From Enchytraeus crypticus (lineage: Eukaryota > Annelida > Clitellata > Enchytraeida > Enchytraeidae), in the NCBI GenBank assembly GCA_905160935.1, contig CAJHZI010000612.1, forward strand, positions 336,501 to 400,500: a stretch of DNA of 64,000 bases. The letters are read 5' to 3'. How positions within the stretch are numbered: the first letter of the stretch is position 1; each line of letters begins with the position of its first letter. A program made the position numbers and the translations under genes. Under the pieces are notes generated by a model. The model was given only the letters and a program-made list of their open reading frames with translations. It was not told the DNA's origin and ran no database searches. Shown here in pieces: positions 39,400-49,762 of the stretch.

Positions 39400-39863
39400 G
39401 TAGGTTTAGATATTATCTGATTATCAATCAATCAATCAATCAGAATTTAACGTCCGGTTCCTCGCCACGAAGCAATGTTAGGGACGTGATAAAATTTAAT
39501 ATACCAGCTGTTAAAATAGAGCCTAATATATACAGTATTCAAACTGTATTGTATCAATCAATCATTAATCAGTGTGATATATTATCATTTAAAATTTTTT
39601 TGTGAGATTGGTATCTATTTGGTACAGACTTGTGAAAGTCTAGCTTACATTTATAAATTAGCCTTCAATTTCCAATCATTTGATTAATTATATACTGAAA
39701 ATGTATTGCAATTTTTGATTGAATAGTTAATTGATCAGTTTATTGCTTGCGTAATTGATTGAACATTTGATTAATCAGCTAATTCATTCATTTATTCGTT
39801 GATCGACTGACTGACTAACTGACCGACTCATAGACTGGCTGACTAACTGACTGACTGACTGAC

Positions 39864-39905
<42 letters not shown>

Positions 39906-40007
39906 CAGATACTATCGGTAGAGTTGGAAGAAATTTTGAAGAAGCAGGCACCTACGACATCAGAGGGAGATGTTTTGTTACATCTTCAGTTTTCTGAGCT
40001 ACTATAG
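36832..40007 (+). CDS. Serine-rich 888-aa protein with LxxLL motifs, family not recognised (2 exons)
   Basis: Exon 36832-39399 (856 codons) joins exon 39909-40007 (ILSVELEEILKKQ through LQFSELL, then TAG) by a phase-0 GT-AG junction (GATAGG|GTAGGT, GATTGCAG|ATA). If the junction is skipped, the frame stops at 39420 after seven more codons. The protein is rich in Ser, Asn and acidic patches and has no signal peptide, membrane segment or DNA-binding domain. It has two strict LxxLL motifs (LTELL 314-318, LEQLL 757-761), related leucine clusters (ELLEGFL, SSLLETFLAI, QLLKTLM) and basic-kinase sites (RRRS ending at 41, RRMS at 126, RRSHS at 629-631, RRKS at 727). LxxLL is the nuclear-receptor box of transcriptional coregulators, so a nuclear coregulator or transactivator is a reasonable guess only. 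Conventional homology was not recognised. Confidence 0.8.
39428..39495 (-). mobile_element. SINE-like tail, family B, inside the 888-aa gene's intron
   Basis: (AATC)n, then AGAATTTAACGTCCGGTTCC and TCGCCACGAAGCAATGTTAG, the reverse complement of the 9529-9583 tail. Confidence 0.65.
39855..39905 (+). repeat. (GATT)n / (GACT)n tract before the terminal acceptor
   Basis: GACTGACTGACTGATTGATT runs into the acceptor GATTGCAG, so the repeat forms the pyrimidine-poor 3' end of the intron. Confidence 0.85.
39909..40007 (+). CDS. 888-aa gene, terminal exon
   Basis: Thirty-two codons plus TAG. The stop lies inside the first unit of the following minisatellite (CTACTATAGCGCTAGATTAG). Confidence 0.65.
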   Translation: MLSVELEEILKKQAPTTSEGDVLLHLQFSELL

Positions 40008-40515
40008 CGCTAGATTAGACTTCCTCTCACAGCATTAGATTAGACTGCCTCTCATATAGCGTTAGATTAGACTTCCTCTCATATAGCGTTAGATTAGACT
40101 GCCTCTCATACAGCGCTAGATTAGACTGCCTCTCATATAGCGTTAGATTAGACTTCCTCTCATACAGCGCTAGATTAGACTGCCTCTCATATAGCGTTAG
40201 ATTAGACTGCCTCTCATATAGCGTTAGATTAGACTGCCTCTCATACAGGGCTAGATTAGACTTCCTGTCACAGCATTAGATTAGACTTCCTCTCATGTAG
40301 CGTTAGATTAGACTGCCTCTCATATAGCGCTAGATTAGACTGCCTCTCATACAGCGTTAGATTAGACTGCCTCTCATATAGCGTTAGATTAGACTGCCTC
40401 TCATACAGCGCTAGATTAGACTGCCTCTCATATAGCGTTAGATTAGACTGCCTCTCATATAGCGTTAGATTAGACTGCCTCTCATACAGCGCTAGATTAG
40501 ATTAGACTTCCTCTC
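39999..40515 (+). repeat. 27-bp minisatellite starting at the stop codon
   Basis: About 18 units of CATATAGCGTTAGATTAG followed by ACTGCCTCT, with CATACAGCGC and TTCC variants. The first unit contains the terminal codons and TAG of the 888-aa gene, so the array would form its 3' UTR. Confidence 0.92.
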
Positions 40516-40950
40516 GCCTCTCTCGCAAGCGATCAAATATCTTATTAAATCAAAACTCATTAATATCGCGTTACTGAAATATTTTTGCTATGTAATTTAT
40601 TACAATTGATATGTACAGTTATGTGTAAGCATTTCACATACTTCACTAAGTGATGAAAGAAAATAGACGGACGAGTGAATTTAATAAGGTAGAATATTTA
40701 GAGTTTAGAGTTTCAATGGAACGTAGCCTGTTTATATATGTATATTACAGTATGTGTAATTTGTTCTGCTATTGACAATGAACTTTCATATCAGTTTGCA
40801 TGGACGGAGTTTAACACTGACCACTGTCGGTTTAACATAAATGTAGCAGCGTCTAGAGTTTTGTTCCCATTGGTCAAGTTTTCAAGATTAAGGTTTATGA
40901 TTGGGGGTTTTGTTTAGGGCTTGGATTCGAAAAAATATAAACCAATGTTA

Positions 40951-41018
40951 ATTGACGTCCCTGACATTGCCTTATGGCGAGGAACCGGACGTTTAATTCT
41001 CATTGATTGATTGATTAA
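40951..41018 (+). mobile_element. SINE-like tail, family B
   Basis: TTGACGTCCCTGACATTGCC, TTATGGCGAGGAACCGGACG, then (GATT)n. Confidence 0.65.
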
Positions 41019-41158
41019 CAAAAGACTGCTGCGCTGTAACCACGTAAACCACGTGAGCTGCGCGTTAGTTAGTCACATTTTCTAGAATTCTAGACACAAG
41101 TGTTAACACTGTACGTGAGTGCTGGTCCAGTTGTGACCATATAGATATATATATATAT

Positions 41159-41193
41159 ATCTCTCTCTCTCTCTGTCTCTCTCTCTCTCTCTG

Positions 41194-41224
<31 letters not shown>

Positions 41225-41254
41225 GTCTCTCTCTCGCCCTCTCTCCTCTCTCTC

Positions 41255-41301
<47 letters not shown>

Positions 41302-41465
41302 GTCTCTCTGTCTCTCTGTCTCTCTGTCTCTCTCTCTCTATTCAGTGCACTTCCAAGTGGCAGGTTCAAGGTACATATTCATCATATTCATACTCAAAGT
41401 CTGCTTTCTCGCTCCATAAGAGCACTCCTTAGATCAACAAGTTAATCCAAGTAATCAAAGTAATT
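41159..41465 (-). mobile_element. (CT)n tract joined to a retroposon 3' end
   Basis: About 180 bp of CTCTGTCT repeats is followed by TTCAGTGCACTTCCAAGTGG, CAGGTTCAAGGTACATATTC and ATAAGAGCACTCCTTAGATC. The same order occurs at 50092-50195, so the GA tract reads as the 3' tail of a minus-strand element. Confidence 0.65.
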
Positions 41466-42280
41466 CCAGTTAATCGTACTGTGCATATACATGTTATACT
41501 ACGCAGTACAGCAAACTATAACTGCTCATTTCACAGAATATAAGATGAGGTTGTCGTTACAGATACCGCAGCTCTTGACCAAGTTCCGAGGACATGCTGG
41601 AGCTTTTGTGGCCAGTTTTACACTTTATAAATCGTTCCTTGGTCGTTCGTTGTATTGTCACTTATGATGGTAACATTTTAATTCTTGTTATTTTTATGTT
41701 TATTGGTATATTATATTCACTCCTCGTCTATTCGCTATATGAGGAGAGAATTTACTACGAGGATACTTTGTGAGTTGGTGATTTATACAGTGCAGTTTAA
41801 AGAAAACTGTATTAAAGATTATGTCTGTTTGAATTCATATTTAGTGTCCTGAACATTAACAAGTAGAGTGATTGACCAAGCATTGTTGTCAATCGCTAAA
41901 AGTAAATTGTTCTCAAGCTAGGCAGGTTCCTAGGTCATGCTTAGACCGTGCTTACTTCTAATTTAATGTTGCATCGGATTTGAACTGAAGGCTTCCATTG
42001 CTTTACATGTAGGCCTATATGATATCCATTCTTGTGTCTTACTTGAAACATATTTGAGCAGGTGCAATGTTGAGAGAATAGAGCTAAAGAGGTCAAGAAA
42101 CCTAAATTATAACACTATATCACACTAACATACAATAGGCCTACATGTAGGCAACCTGTGCAGTACAGAAACAACTTAACAAAACAAAATTAATGCTGTT
42201 AAAAAGAACAATATCAATTGCGCTGTAGACTCAAGAGGGTAATCATCACTTTACTAAAAAAAATCACTTCAGTAGCACGT
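41466..42280. other. Intergenic, nothing recognised
   Basis: No exon-like frame with splice sites is seen. Any 5' UTR exon of Max could lie here unseen. Confidence 0.4.
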
Positions 42281-42287
42281 GCATTAA

Positions 42288-42600
42288 CAATAACAATTAC
42301 AGAGTGCTACTGTCGCCCATAGCAACATCGAGCACAAATAATACCCCGTCCTCTCTATTGTTCTATTGGCAGATCTAAGGTATATATTCATACTCTTCTC
42401 TTACAGGGTCTGCTTGCACGCTTCAAAATGCCTTATCGTGGCCTTATGCATCCTACAGATTAAGATATAATTGGCTTCTGAGGTTGTTTTCCGTCCGTTG
42501 CCTTCCTCAGCGCTTACATAGTCACCTCATACGACACGTACAGTTAACGGCAGATCTTTTCTTCATCGTCCCGAACACATGATGAAACTTTCATTTATGT
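42288..42600. mobile_element. Family E fragment followed by another retroposon
   Basis: CAATTACAGAGTGCTACTGTC (42293) is the start of family E. It is followed by GGCTTCTGAGGTTGTTTTCC and CACCTCATACGACACGTACA, shared with 18540-18680 and 50255-50400. Confidence 0.55.
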
Positions 42601-43498
42601 ACCATATAATTTAAAGCTGTCAAGTTTAAAATCAAATCGTTATGTCTCGAAATGATATGAGTTGTTGCCAGACAATTTAATTTTAAATTGAAATGAGGTT
42701 AAGTTTTACTTTGCAGACCTAACCATATATAATTCTAAACATTTCTTGATTGTAATGGAGCCTAGATTCGACCTAATGGCCACATTTGTTTAATGGACTA
42801 ATAGAGTAGCGAAGCTGTCCGCCTTGTAATTGATACGATCTTTAATCTTTAGACAGTGCAAGACATTGAAATACATGTAACATATGAGTGCGCCTAATTG
42901 ACACTGCAAAAAATTGCCCGCAAAAGAGAATTCGGTACAAGCTGCAATCGATCAACCTCACAGTCAGGAAGTCTTAAAACAGGGAATTACAGTAGTCCAA
43001 AATGGATATGCACAAAAGCTGCACCAATAGTAGTAGAGCGCTCACGTGACACATTTAGCCGTATTCAACGAAGATCATGTGTAAGGAATTAGTAGGACGA
43101 AAGATTCCTGTAAAGTTCTAAAAGTACTGGCATTTACACTGTATTCGGGTTTTATGTCGCGATGTTACTGTTTAGCATTAGACGAAGTTGAAAGATCACT
43201 TAATATCAAGTTTTAAACACTAAATTCCTCTTTAAAAAGAATCCTTTAACAATAATTTGTGCCATATTCATTATTGGGTAATTTTGGACTAGTTCGTTGT
43301 CTTTGGGCTATATATTTTGCTAGAAGTTTGGCAACTTTGTTTGTTATTGTTTTCATCTGAGTTTTCATTGTCTAAGGATCAACGATCTCTCATTTAATCC
43401 TAATTTACTCCTGATTTCCGTCATATTTCTTCAATCCCTGATATCTAAAAGTTGTGAAGTTTTTGTTGGAGTCGTTTTGCGCAAAGTTTGTTAGAAGA

Positions 43499-43534
43499 AT
43501 GGACGAGGACAATGACGTTGATATCGACAGCGAG
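43499..43534 (+). CDS. max: Max exon 1
   Basis: The first ATG in frame, in the context AGAATGG. Twelve codons, donor CGAG|GTGTGT, phase 0. Confidence 0.85.
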
Positions 43535-43585
43535 GTGTGTATGAGGGCTAATCTCATTTCGTATTCTAGGCATGTTTTAATAATG

Positions 43586-43625
<40 letters not shown>

Positions 43626-46600
43626 TTAAGAGTACTACAGTCATGAATGACAACATCGAGCTCTAGTGAGCACTATTGTTTTTGTGAAATATTTACCAGT
43701 TTTGAGTGACCTCATCGTACTCATCATTTGCTTTCTCACAGGAGCATCGAAGAAGCTTTACGGTTATTTTATGTTTAGACAAAAATATGAATGATGTCTA
43801 TTAATGTTTCTTTGAGAGTATATCCAAGGTTCAATGAAGTGAAAGCAATAGTAACAACAATAGCTGGACAATTTAGTGCTACTATTGTCCATGATAACAT
43901 TGAGCACCATGGAACCAATCTAACCGATGAGCAGAGTGTGGGGGTCCAATAAACGGTGCGAACGAGAATCTGGAAATTCATTCCAAAGAAGAGTACTAGT
44001 GAAGTGAAGGTTTACATTCTGGTCTCGGTTCATGTATGTTGGATGGGTATAGAGACCGATTAGAAAAGCTTTAATCACTTATGAAACTGTGCATAAAGAA
44101 GTGAGGCTGATCGGGAGTAGATGAGGTGTGCACAGAGTGGAAGGAAGAGAATTCCAGATCTGCGGGGCAGCATGCTGGAAGGAGTTGCTAGACAGCTTGC
44201 TACATGAAAGAATGCTGGGTCTCTCTAGAGAAACTAACTTAGAGGACCTGGTAGACGACTGCTTGGAGGCTGCCCCACTTGTAGTGCGGCATGTCATCCA
44301 AACCTGGTGTAGTGATGGACTTGTACGTCAGAGAAACACTATTTAAATTTAGAAATATAATCGTGTGTAATTATATTTCATTCATTATATGGAGCATGTG
44401 TGAAAATAAGCAATGTCTTAACTTTTTATTTAGAGGCAGAATATTTAGCAAATTTATATCTGATAAATTATAGTACTCTTGCTTAGTGCGGCTTTGTTGC
44501 TGAATGATGGTGATAATTAATAAAACAATAACAGTAGTGCCGTGATGCTCTGATGCAGAATTCTAGCATTATAATGATGATAAGTAATGCCATTGATATG
44601 ATGTTTTTGACTACAGTTCGATGATGATGATGACTATGGGAACGACCAATCGGCTGCTTCTATCGCCAACATGACTGATGTGAGATAATCGCTCCTACTG
44701 TTTTTTATTTTTATTTAATTTTTTTATATTTTTGAATTGAATAATCTTATCCTCGTGACCCTTTTTCTTTAAAATTCTTCTTGGACCATTGTGAGAGTCA
44801 TTTCTTATTTACTCAGTCAGCTTTTCTCAAAATCAGTTTAATTTTAACCGTGCCAAATCAAAATCACAATATTGGGCAGCATTGTTAATCAGTGTAAATC
44901 AAAACCCCAAGCGCTTGCTGCTTTAGAAGTCTGCTAAGTGACTGACAGTGACACCATGTTTTCATTGATAAATGTAAATGTATGTGATGATGATGGATAT
45001 AAGAGCGAAAGATGATGAGGACGATGGGACGTGGTAACATTTAAATTGCTCTGCCTGGGGTGCTGTTATTAAATGTATGCAAATAAATTAAATCAAAGTT
45101 TTTTCAGTGGAATGAATGATTTCACTAATAGTGATTGAGTCATATATTGAAGGAATGATTGTTTGATTGAACAATTGATTGATAGATTGATCTGTTGTTT
45201 AGTAATTGATTGATTTAACCATTGATTGATGGATTGATCTATTGATTTAGTATTTGAGGGATTGTTCTATAGATTTAGTAATTGATTGATTGAACTGTTG
45301 ATTGGTGGATTGGTCTACTGATGGAATGATTGAAGTATTGTTTGATTGATTGAACTATTTATTAATGGATTGATCTACTGATTGATTGATCTACTGATTG
45401 ATTGAAGTATTGATTGATTGATTGATTGATCTATGGATTGATTGAACTATTGATTGATTGAACTATTGATTGATTGAACGATTGATTAATATATTGATCT
45501 ATTGATTGATTGCAGGCAGAGCGCAGGGCTCACCACAATAAGTTGGAGAGACAGAGAAGAGATCAGATTAAGGAGAGTTTTACCAGCCTGAGGGATGTCG
45601 TTCCTTCTCTGTCCCGCGAAAGAGTAATTAATCATAATTCTACAATACAACTTCTCTTTATCATAGTCTAGAATCATTTATTAATAAATATCCTTCATGA
45701 ATTGTGTTTTTGAATAGGACGAGTGTGAGCATTATTGTTTAGGATATCTGGAATGCTTTAAAGGTATTTTTGTTATACTCGTGTATTATAAAATCATTTG
45801 ACCTTACTGGTCTATCTCTTCTCTTCCAATCTACTATGTTATATCAAACCCTCATGGCATTTGTATCTTGTGCATAGTTGTAGTTGTTGTTGGCAGGCGT
45901 CGAGAGCGAAGATACTGCAGTCAGCGACTGACTACATCCGTCAGATGTCGTCTCGTAACCTGGCTGTCATTAATGACATCGACAATCTGAAGAGACAGAA
46001 CAGACAGCTGGAACAGCAGGGTAAGAACTCTTAGACTGCTATGTCTTATAGACTGCGATATCTGATAGATCATAGACTGCAATGTCTTATAGACCATAGA
46101 CTGCGATATCTTATAGACCATAGACTGCAATGTCTTATAGACCATAGACTGCGTTATCTCATAGACCATAGACTGCGATATCTTATAGACTGCGATATCT
46201 TATAGACTGCGATATCTTATAGACCATAGACTGCGATGTCTTGTAGACCAAAGACTGTGATATCTTATAGACTGTAAACTGTGTATTGTGTAGACCATAG
46301 ACTGCTATATCTTATAGACCATAGACTGCTATATCTTATAGACCATAGACTGTGATATCTTAAAGAACATAGACTGCGATATAGACCATAGACTGCGATA
46401 TCTTATAGACCATAGACTGTGATATCTTATAGACCATACACTGAGACGTCTTATAGACCATACACTGAGATGTCTTGTAGACCATACACTGAGATGTCTT
46501 ATAGACCATACACTGAGATGTCTTATAGACCATACACTGAGATGTCTTATAGACCATACACTGAGATGTCTTATAGACCATACACTGAGATGTCTTATAG

Positions 46601-47361
46601 ACCATACACTGAGATGTCTTATAGACCATACACTGAGATGTCTTATAGACCATAGACTGTAATATCTTATAGACCATAGACTGTAATATCTTATAGACCA
46701 TAGACTGTGATATGTTAAAGAACATAGACTGCAATATAGACCATAGACTGTGATTTCTTGTAGATCATACACTGCGATGTCTTATAGCCCATAGACTGCG
46801 ATATCTTATAGACCATAGACTGCAATATCTTATAGACTGCCATATCTTATAGACCATTGACTGCGATGTATCTTATAGACCATAGACTGCGATGTCTTAT
46901 AGACCATAGACTGTGTTATCTTGTAGACCATAGAGAGACCTGTTTTCAGGTAATCAGATGTAGATAGGTTATGATCTGTTGTTGATCTAGTGAGAGAGAT
47001 CTCAGGTAATCAGATGTAGATAGGTTATGATCTTTGTTGATCTAGTGAGAGAGATCTCAGGTAATCAGATGTAGATAGGTTATGATCTGTTGTTGCTCTA
47101 GTGAGAGCTGCAGAGAGGGACCTGTCTGCAGGTAATCAGATGGTGCCCAGTCTGCCAGACAATCAGTTCAGATCCTACGCTGCGGACCTGGGGAGGACAC
47201 CTTTGAGCAGTGACAGCTCGGATGATGACGACGATGTGGATTTGACTGGTGGTCTTGGTCCTAGTGCTCTGTCGCTAGGGGCGTCGCTTAGCAACCAGCG
47301 CCATGGCGACGGATCGTCATTATCAAGGCCTCGCAAGAAGCCCAAGCAGAGCTACTCTTAG
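43499..47361 (+). CDS. max: Max, bHLH-leucine zipper transcription factor (complete, 5 coding exons)
   Basis: Max is the obligate dimer partner of Myc, Mxd/Mad, Mnt and Mga. It binds E-box CACGTG in the nucleus. Exons 43499-43534, 44617-44679, 45516-45623, 45897-46020 and 47102-47361 join in frame (591 nt, 196 residues plus stop), all GT-AG. The N-terminus [12 protein letters not shown] parallels vertebrate SDNDDIEVESDE. The basic region [20 protein letters not shown] (34-53) has the H-N-x-x-E-R-x-R-R E-box residues H40, E44 and R48. Helix 1 and loop continue [16 protein letters not shown], helix 2 is [17 protein letters not shown], and the zipper is [20 protein letters not shown]. The C-terminus has an acidic patch [12 protein letters not shown] and a basic RPRKKPKQ (nuclear-localisation type), as in Max. 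The protein is longer than the 160 aa of human Max because of exon 2 and the C-terminal linker. AATAAA hexamers occur at 48176 and later, but the used poly(A) site is unknown. Confidence 0.96.
43580..43675 (+). repeat. (AAT)n tract and family E fragment in Max intron 1
   Basis: Thirteen AAT repeats lead into AGAGTACTACAGTCATGAATG, a 5' piece of family E. Confidence 0.75.
43850..44045 (+). mobile_element. Dispersed short retroposon, family E
   Basis: AACAACAATAGCTGG, TTAGTGCTACTATTGTCCA, CGATGAGCAGAGTGTGGGG and GTTTACATTCTGGTCTCGG, in Max intron 1. Confidence 0.7.
44079..44297 (-). mobile_element. LINE reverse-transcriptase C-terminus remnant
   Basis: The minus strand reads [16 protein letters not shown], a conserved CR1/Jockey/I-type C-terminal motif also present at 1767-1877. 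It lies inside Max intron 1, antisense to Max. Confidence 0.7.
44617..44679 (+). CDS. max: Max exon 2 (acidic insert)
   Basis: The acceptor is TTTGACTACAG. Twenty-one codons read [20 protein letters not shown] plus D. The donor is TGAT|GTGAGA, phase 0. It occupies the place of the optional short EEQPRFQSA segment of vertebrate Max, so skipping it would keep frame. Confidence 0.8.
45150..45512 (+). repeat. (GATT)n-type repeat in Max intron 2
   Basis: Units such as ATTGATTGATTGAACTATTG run up to the acceptor TGATTGCAG of exon 3. Confidence 0.9.
45516..45623 (+). CDS. max: Max exon 3 (basic region, helix 1)
   Basis: [20 protein letters not shown] and then [16 protein letters not shown]. The donor is AAGA|GTAATT, phase 0. 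Exon boundaries match vertebrate Max. Confidence 0.95.
45897..46020 (+). CDS. max: Max exon 4 (helix 2, zipper)
   Basis: [20 protein letters not shown], then [15 protein letters not shown]. The exon ends CAGCAGG|GTAAGA and contributes one base to the next Val codon. Confidence 0.95.
46034..46935 (+). repeat. 24-bp minisatellite in Max intron 4
   Basis: Units of about 24 bp (CTTATAGACCATAGACTGCG plus ATAT) fill most of the intron. At 46435-46655 nine units (CTTATAGACCATACACTGAG plus ATGT) are almost identical, giving an open frame with an eight-residue repeat that I regard as non-coding. Confidence 0.95.
46991..47005 (+). other. Candidate Max microexon (copy 1)
   Basis: TGAGAGAGATCTCAG is preceded by TTGATCTAG and followed by GTAATC. 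It is 15 nt and phase-compatible, so inclusion would insert VREIS without breaking the frame. Use is not shown. Confidence 0.3.
47046..47060 (+). other. Candidate Max microexon (copy 2)
   Basis: The sequence and flanks are identical to the candidate at 46991-47005. Confidence 0.3.
47102..47361 (+). CDS. max: Max exon 5 (zipper end, acidic and basic C-terminus, stop)
   Basis: After the split Val the exon reads [20 protein letters not shown], then an acidic block, ends [10 protein letters not shown] and stops at TAG. Confidence 0.92.
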
Positions 47362-47890
47362 TGTCTGTGGCTCTATCTGTGTCTGTCTGTGTGGATGTGC
47401 CTGTGTGGTTGTGTTTATATCTTTAGTTGTGTGTGTGGTTAGCAAAAGTTCTGTGCGAATATAGCTGCATCTCTATGAATGTATATCTACTTAACTCTTA
47501 CTGTATCAGTATATGTATCTCTGTCTATATGTCGTTATATCTGTGTCTATCTCTGGTTGTATCTCTGATCATATTGCTATGGATACTGGCACGTTAGTTG
47601 TGTGGTTGAATCTGATGCTGCCTGTGTTTTGATGTGCCAGGAACTCACATATTTCATACTAGAGGCTCTGTTTCAGTCTGTCACTTCACTGTATTATTGT
47701 GCTCCTGACCTCGTCTATCTTATTGTCTAACAGAAGGTTGTTGGGATATGATACCCACGTCTAGGTCCTGCTAATAGATAGGACATCGCAATGCCTGAGG
47801 TCTGTGTATACGTCTGTGACCATCAAGTCAGTTGAGTTTTGAAAAAGATAAATATGGTGGAGTTGAGTTGTCGAAGAGGAGTGGCAATAT
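47362..47890 (+). other. max: Max 3' untranslated region (inferred)
   Basis: The stretch is GT-rich (GTCTGTGTGGATGTG) and contains no competing frame. The exact 3' end cannot be seen. Candidate AATAAA signals are at 48176-48181, 48938 and 49604. Confidence 0.4.
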
Positions 47891-47893
47891 TGG

Positions 47894-48071
47894 CAGTGGT
47901 TAAAGTGAGGGGGGGACGCAGGGGAACTTAGTTCCCCTAGCTCTCATTTTTTCTGAGGTGCGTTCCCCTGGTAGGGGCCAATATTTGGATACTAGGATAT
48001 CTGTAAATACATTGCAGGGTCCCAAAAATTCTGACAGTTCCGCTAGTTCTCAATTCCCACGTTAATCACTG
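47894..48071. mobile_element. Short TIR element (MITE-like)
   Basis: CAGTGGTTAAAGTGAGGG at the left faces CCCACGTTAATCACTG at the right, imperfect inverted termini 178 bp apart. Its right half matches 27077-27185 in reverse. No clear target duplication was found. Confidence 0.6.
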
Positions 48072-48234
48072 GATGTAGGGATTGAAGAGAGGAAAGTAGA
48101 ACTCTAGGAGAGTGAAAGGAGAATCACGTAGAGGAAAGTTGAATGAAGGAGGTTAAGTTTTTAAATATAGTATTCAATAAAGGCATGCAGTAATTGAAGA
48201 TAAAATGTTATATTCATGTTTGATGAAATAGAGA

Positions 48235-48345
48235 TATTGATTCTGTGGAAATGAAGAGGATGGCGGAAGACAGAGAAGAGTGGAGGCGCTATATACCATG
48301 GGTCTGCCAGTAGGCGGTGCACTAACAGACAGAGAGAGGGAGATT
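48235..48345 (+). mobile_element. LINE 3' end fragment with GA tail
   Basis: GAAATGAAGAGGATGGCGG, GAGTGGAGGCGCTATATACC and GGCGGTGCACTAACAGACAG, then GAGAGGGAG. Confidence 0.65.
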
Positions 48346-48449
48346 CTGTCCTAATTTTATTATTTTAATTATTACGTCGTCTATTCGTATCCCGACCCTG
48401 GTTAAACTGGGATTTAAGGGAAGATGATGATGATGATGAATTATTACAC

Positions 48450-49620
48450 TAAGATGGATGCTCTTTATAATAATTATTATATATGTCTTTTGTGTGTAAG
48501 ATTTAAAAATGGTCTCTACTAATAAATTGGTTTAATAATATATTAATGAAATGAGTTTATGTGTTTAGTAGGCCTAACTTAATATCTATGAGAGAGAACC
48601 TTATATAGCGAGGCTGCGATATACATTTGGTGCCCAGACTCAGGATAGGCATGGGGACCTTAAGAAAATGTGACAGTGCTACCACTAAAAGACACTAACA
48701 AAGTTAAAGATGCTAACAAAACGACAACATATGGTACAGAAAATTGTCAAGCTTAAAAAATTGACAGAAAATACGAGTTTAAAATACTATGAAAAAAAAT
48801 ACTATGGTTATTTACATCTGGATATGTATATTATAGGCTAATGTTCAGCTAATGTTCAATGTAAGCGTTCATATATAGAAAATAACCTGTGTGGTGATGA
48901 GTACATGCAACTCCGTGAAATTTTAGTGCCTATGTAATAAATATACGATGATAGGTTTGTTTGTGTTCAATTTGTTTAGTACTGTTTGATTGATTGACTA
49001 CACGGTTCCTATTCATAGGCACTTCATTTCAGTAGTAAGTGCTTCAACGCGGCAGCATCTGCTCTGCTTCATGTTCCAAATCTAGTGATTTACTTCGATT
49101 TTTTAAAATAATTTACTTATTTTAGTTGTTGTGAAAGCTAATTTGTTAATAATTATCTTGGTTATGGTACGACAATATAAACGATTTTTTGGTTTCAGTA
49201 GTTGTCCATTCTACTATGTTGAGTGGTATTTTTTATTTGCCTGTGTATGCTAGTGTGATGGTTGATGTTGTGTATGACGGTTGATGTATTGTGTGGGTAT
49301 TTGTTTATGCTAGCACGCCTGTTGATGTATTGTGTATTTGCACTGTTCAACGTATTTGTTTGCTGTCTGTATTGTATCTCAGGATGGTTTAACTTTGGTG
49401 TTTTTATTCGGAAGATGGCACAGCAGTAGCTTACTTGATAGTCACACGTGTACTTTAGGTTGACCCCTGATGATTAAATATATGAGAAACGAGCCTTCGT
49501 CTGTGTGAATGCAACTAGTATGTTGCTATGATAATATACTAGAAACTAGCGTTATATTGAGGGAATATAACTCAGTGTGGTGATATGTTAATGTATTAAT
49601 TCGAATAAAAACTTTCAATA
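48450..49620. other. Intergenic between Max and CYP4, nothing recognised
   Basis: Unique-looking AT-rich DNA that may include the distal Max 3' UTR. TGTTGATGTATTGTGT words repeat loosely at 49255-49340. Confidence 0.4.
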
Positions 49621-49762
49621 TTTTATTTGATCGATTTTGATGTGAATTGGACTCGTGGGGGTACGATTCTTGATCGAGCAAGAATCTGATCTGACAGTAA
49701 AATCTTCAACATTCAAGTTTGATAAAAACAGATAGTAGACTAAACTTAAATTAAAATCTCTC

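Larger units (their letters stand above)
46934..47101 (+). repeat. Three tandem copies of the exon 5 acceptor and exon start
   Basis: Three units of about 56 bp, each containing a copy of the start of exon 5 up to CAGGTAATCAGATG, followed by TAGATAGGTTATGATCTG, then TTGTTGATCTAG. The last unit runs into the real acceptor TTGCTCTAG. Confidence 0.9.

Noticed and set aside
42898-43092. 64-residue complex-looking frame just upstream of Max
   Set aside because: It starts at TTG, no splice sites or known motif support it, and it may be untranslated sequence. Not listed as a gene.
43775-44346. Frames in Max intron 1
   Set aside because: They come from a family E retroposon and a LINE RT remnant.
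46329-46772. Repeat proteins of up to 147 residues on both strands of Max intron 4
   Set aside because: The 24-bp period keeps all frames open. Flanking Max exons on the + strand define this as intron.
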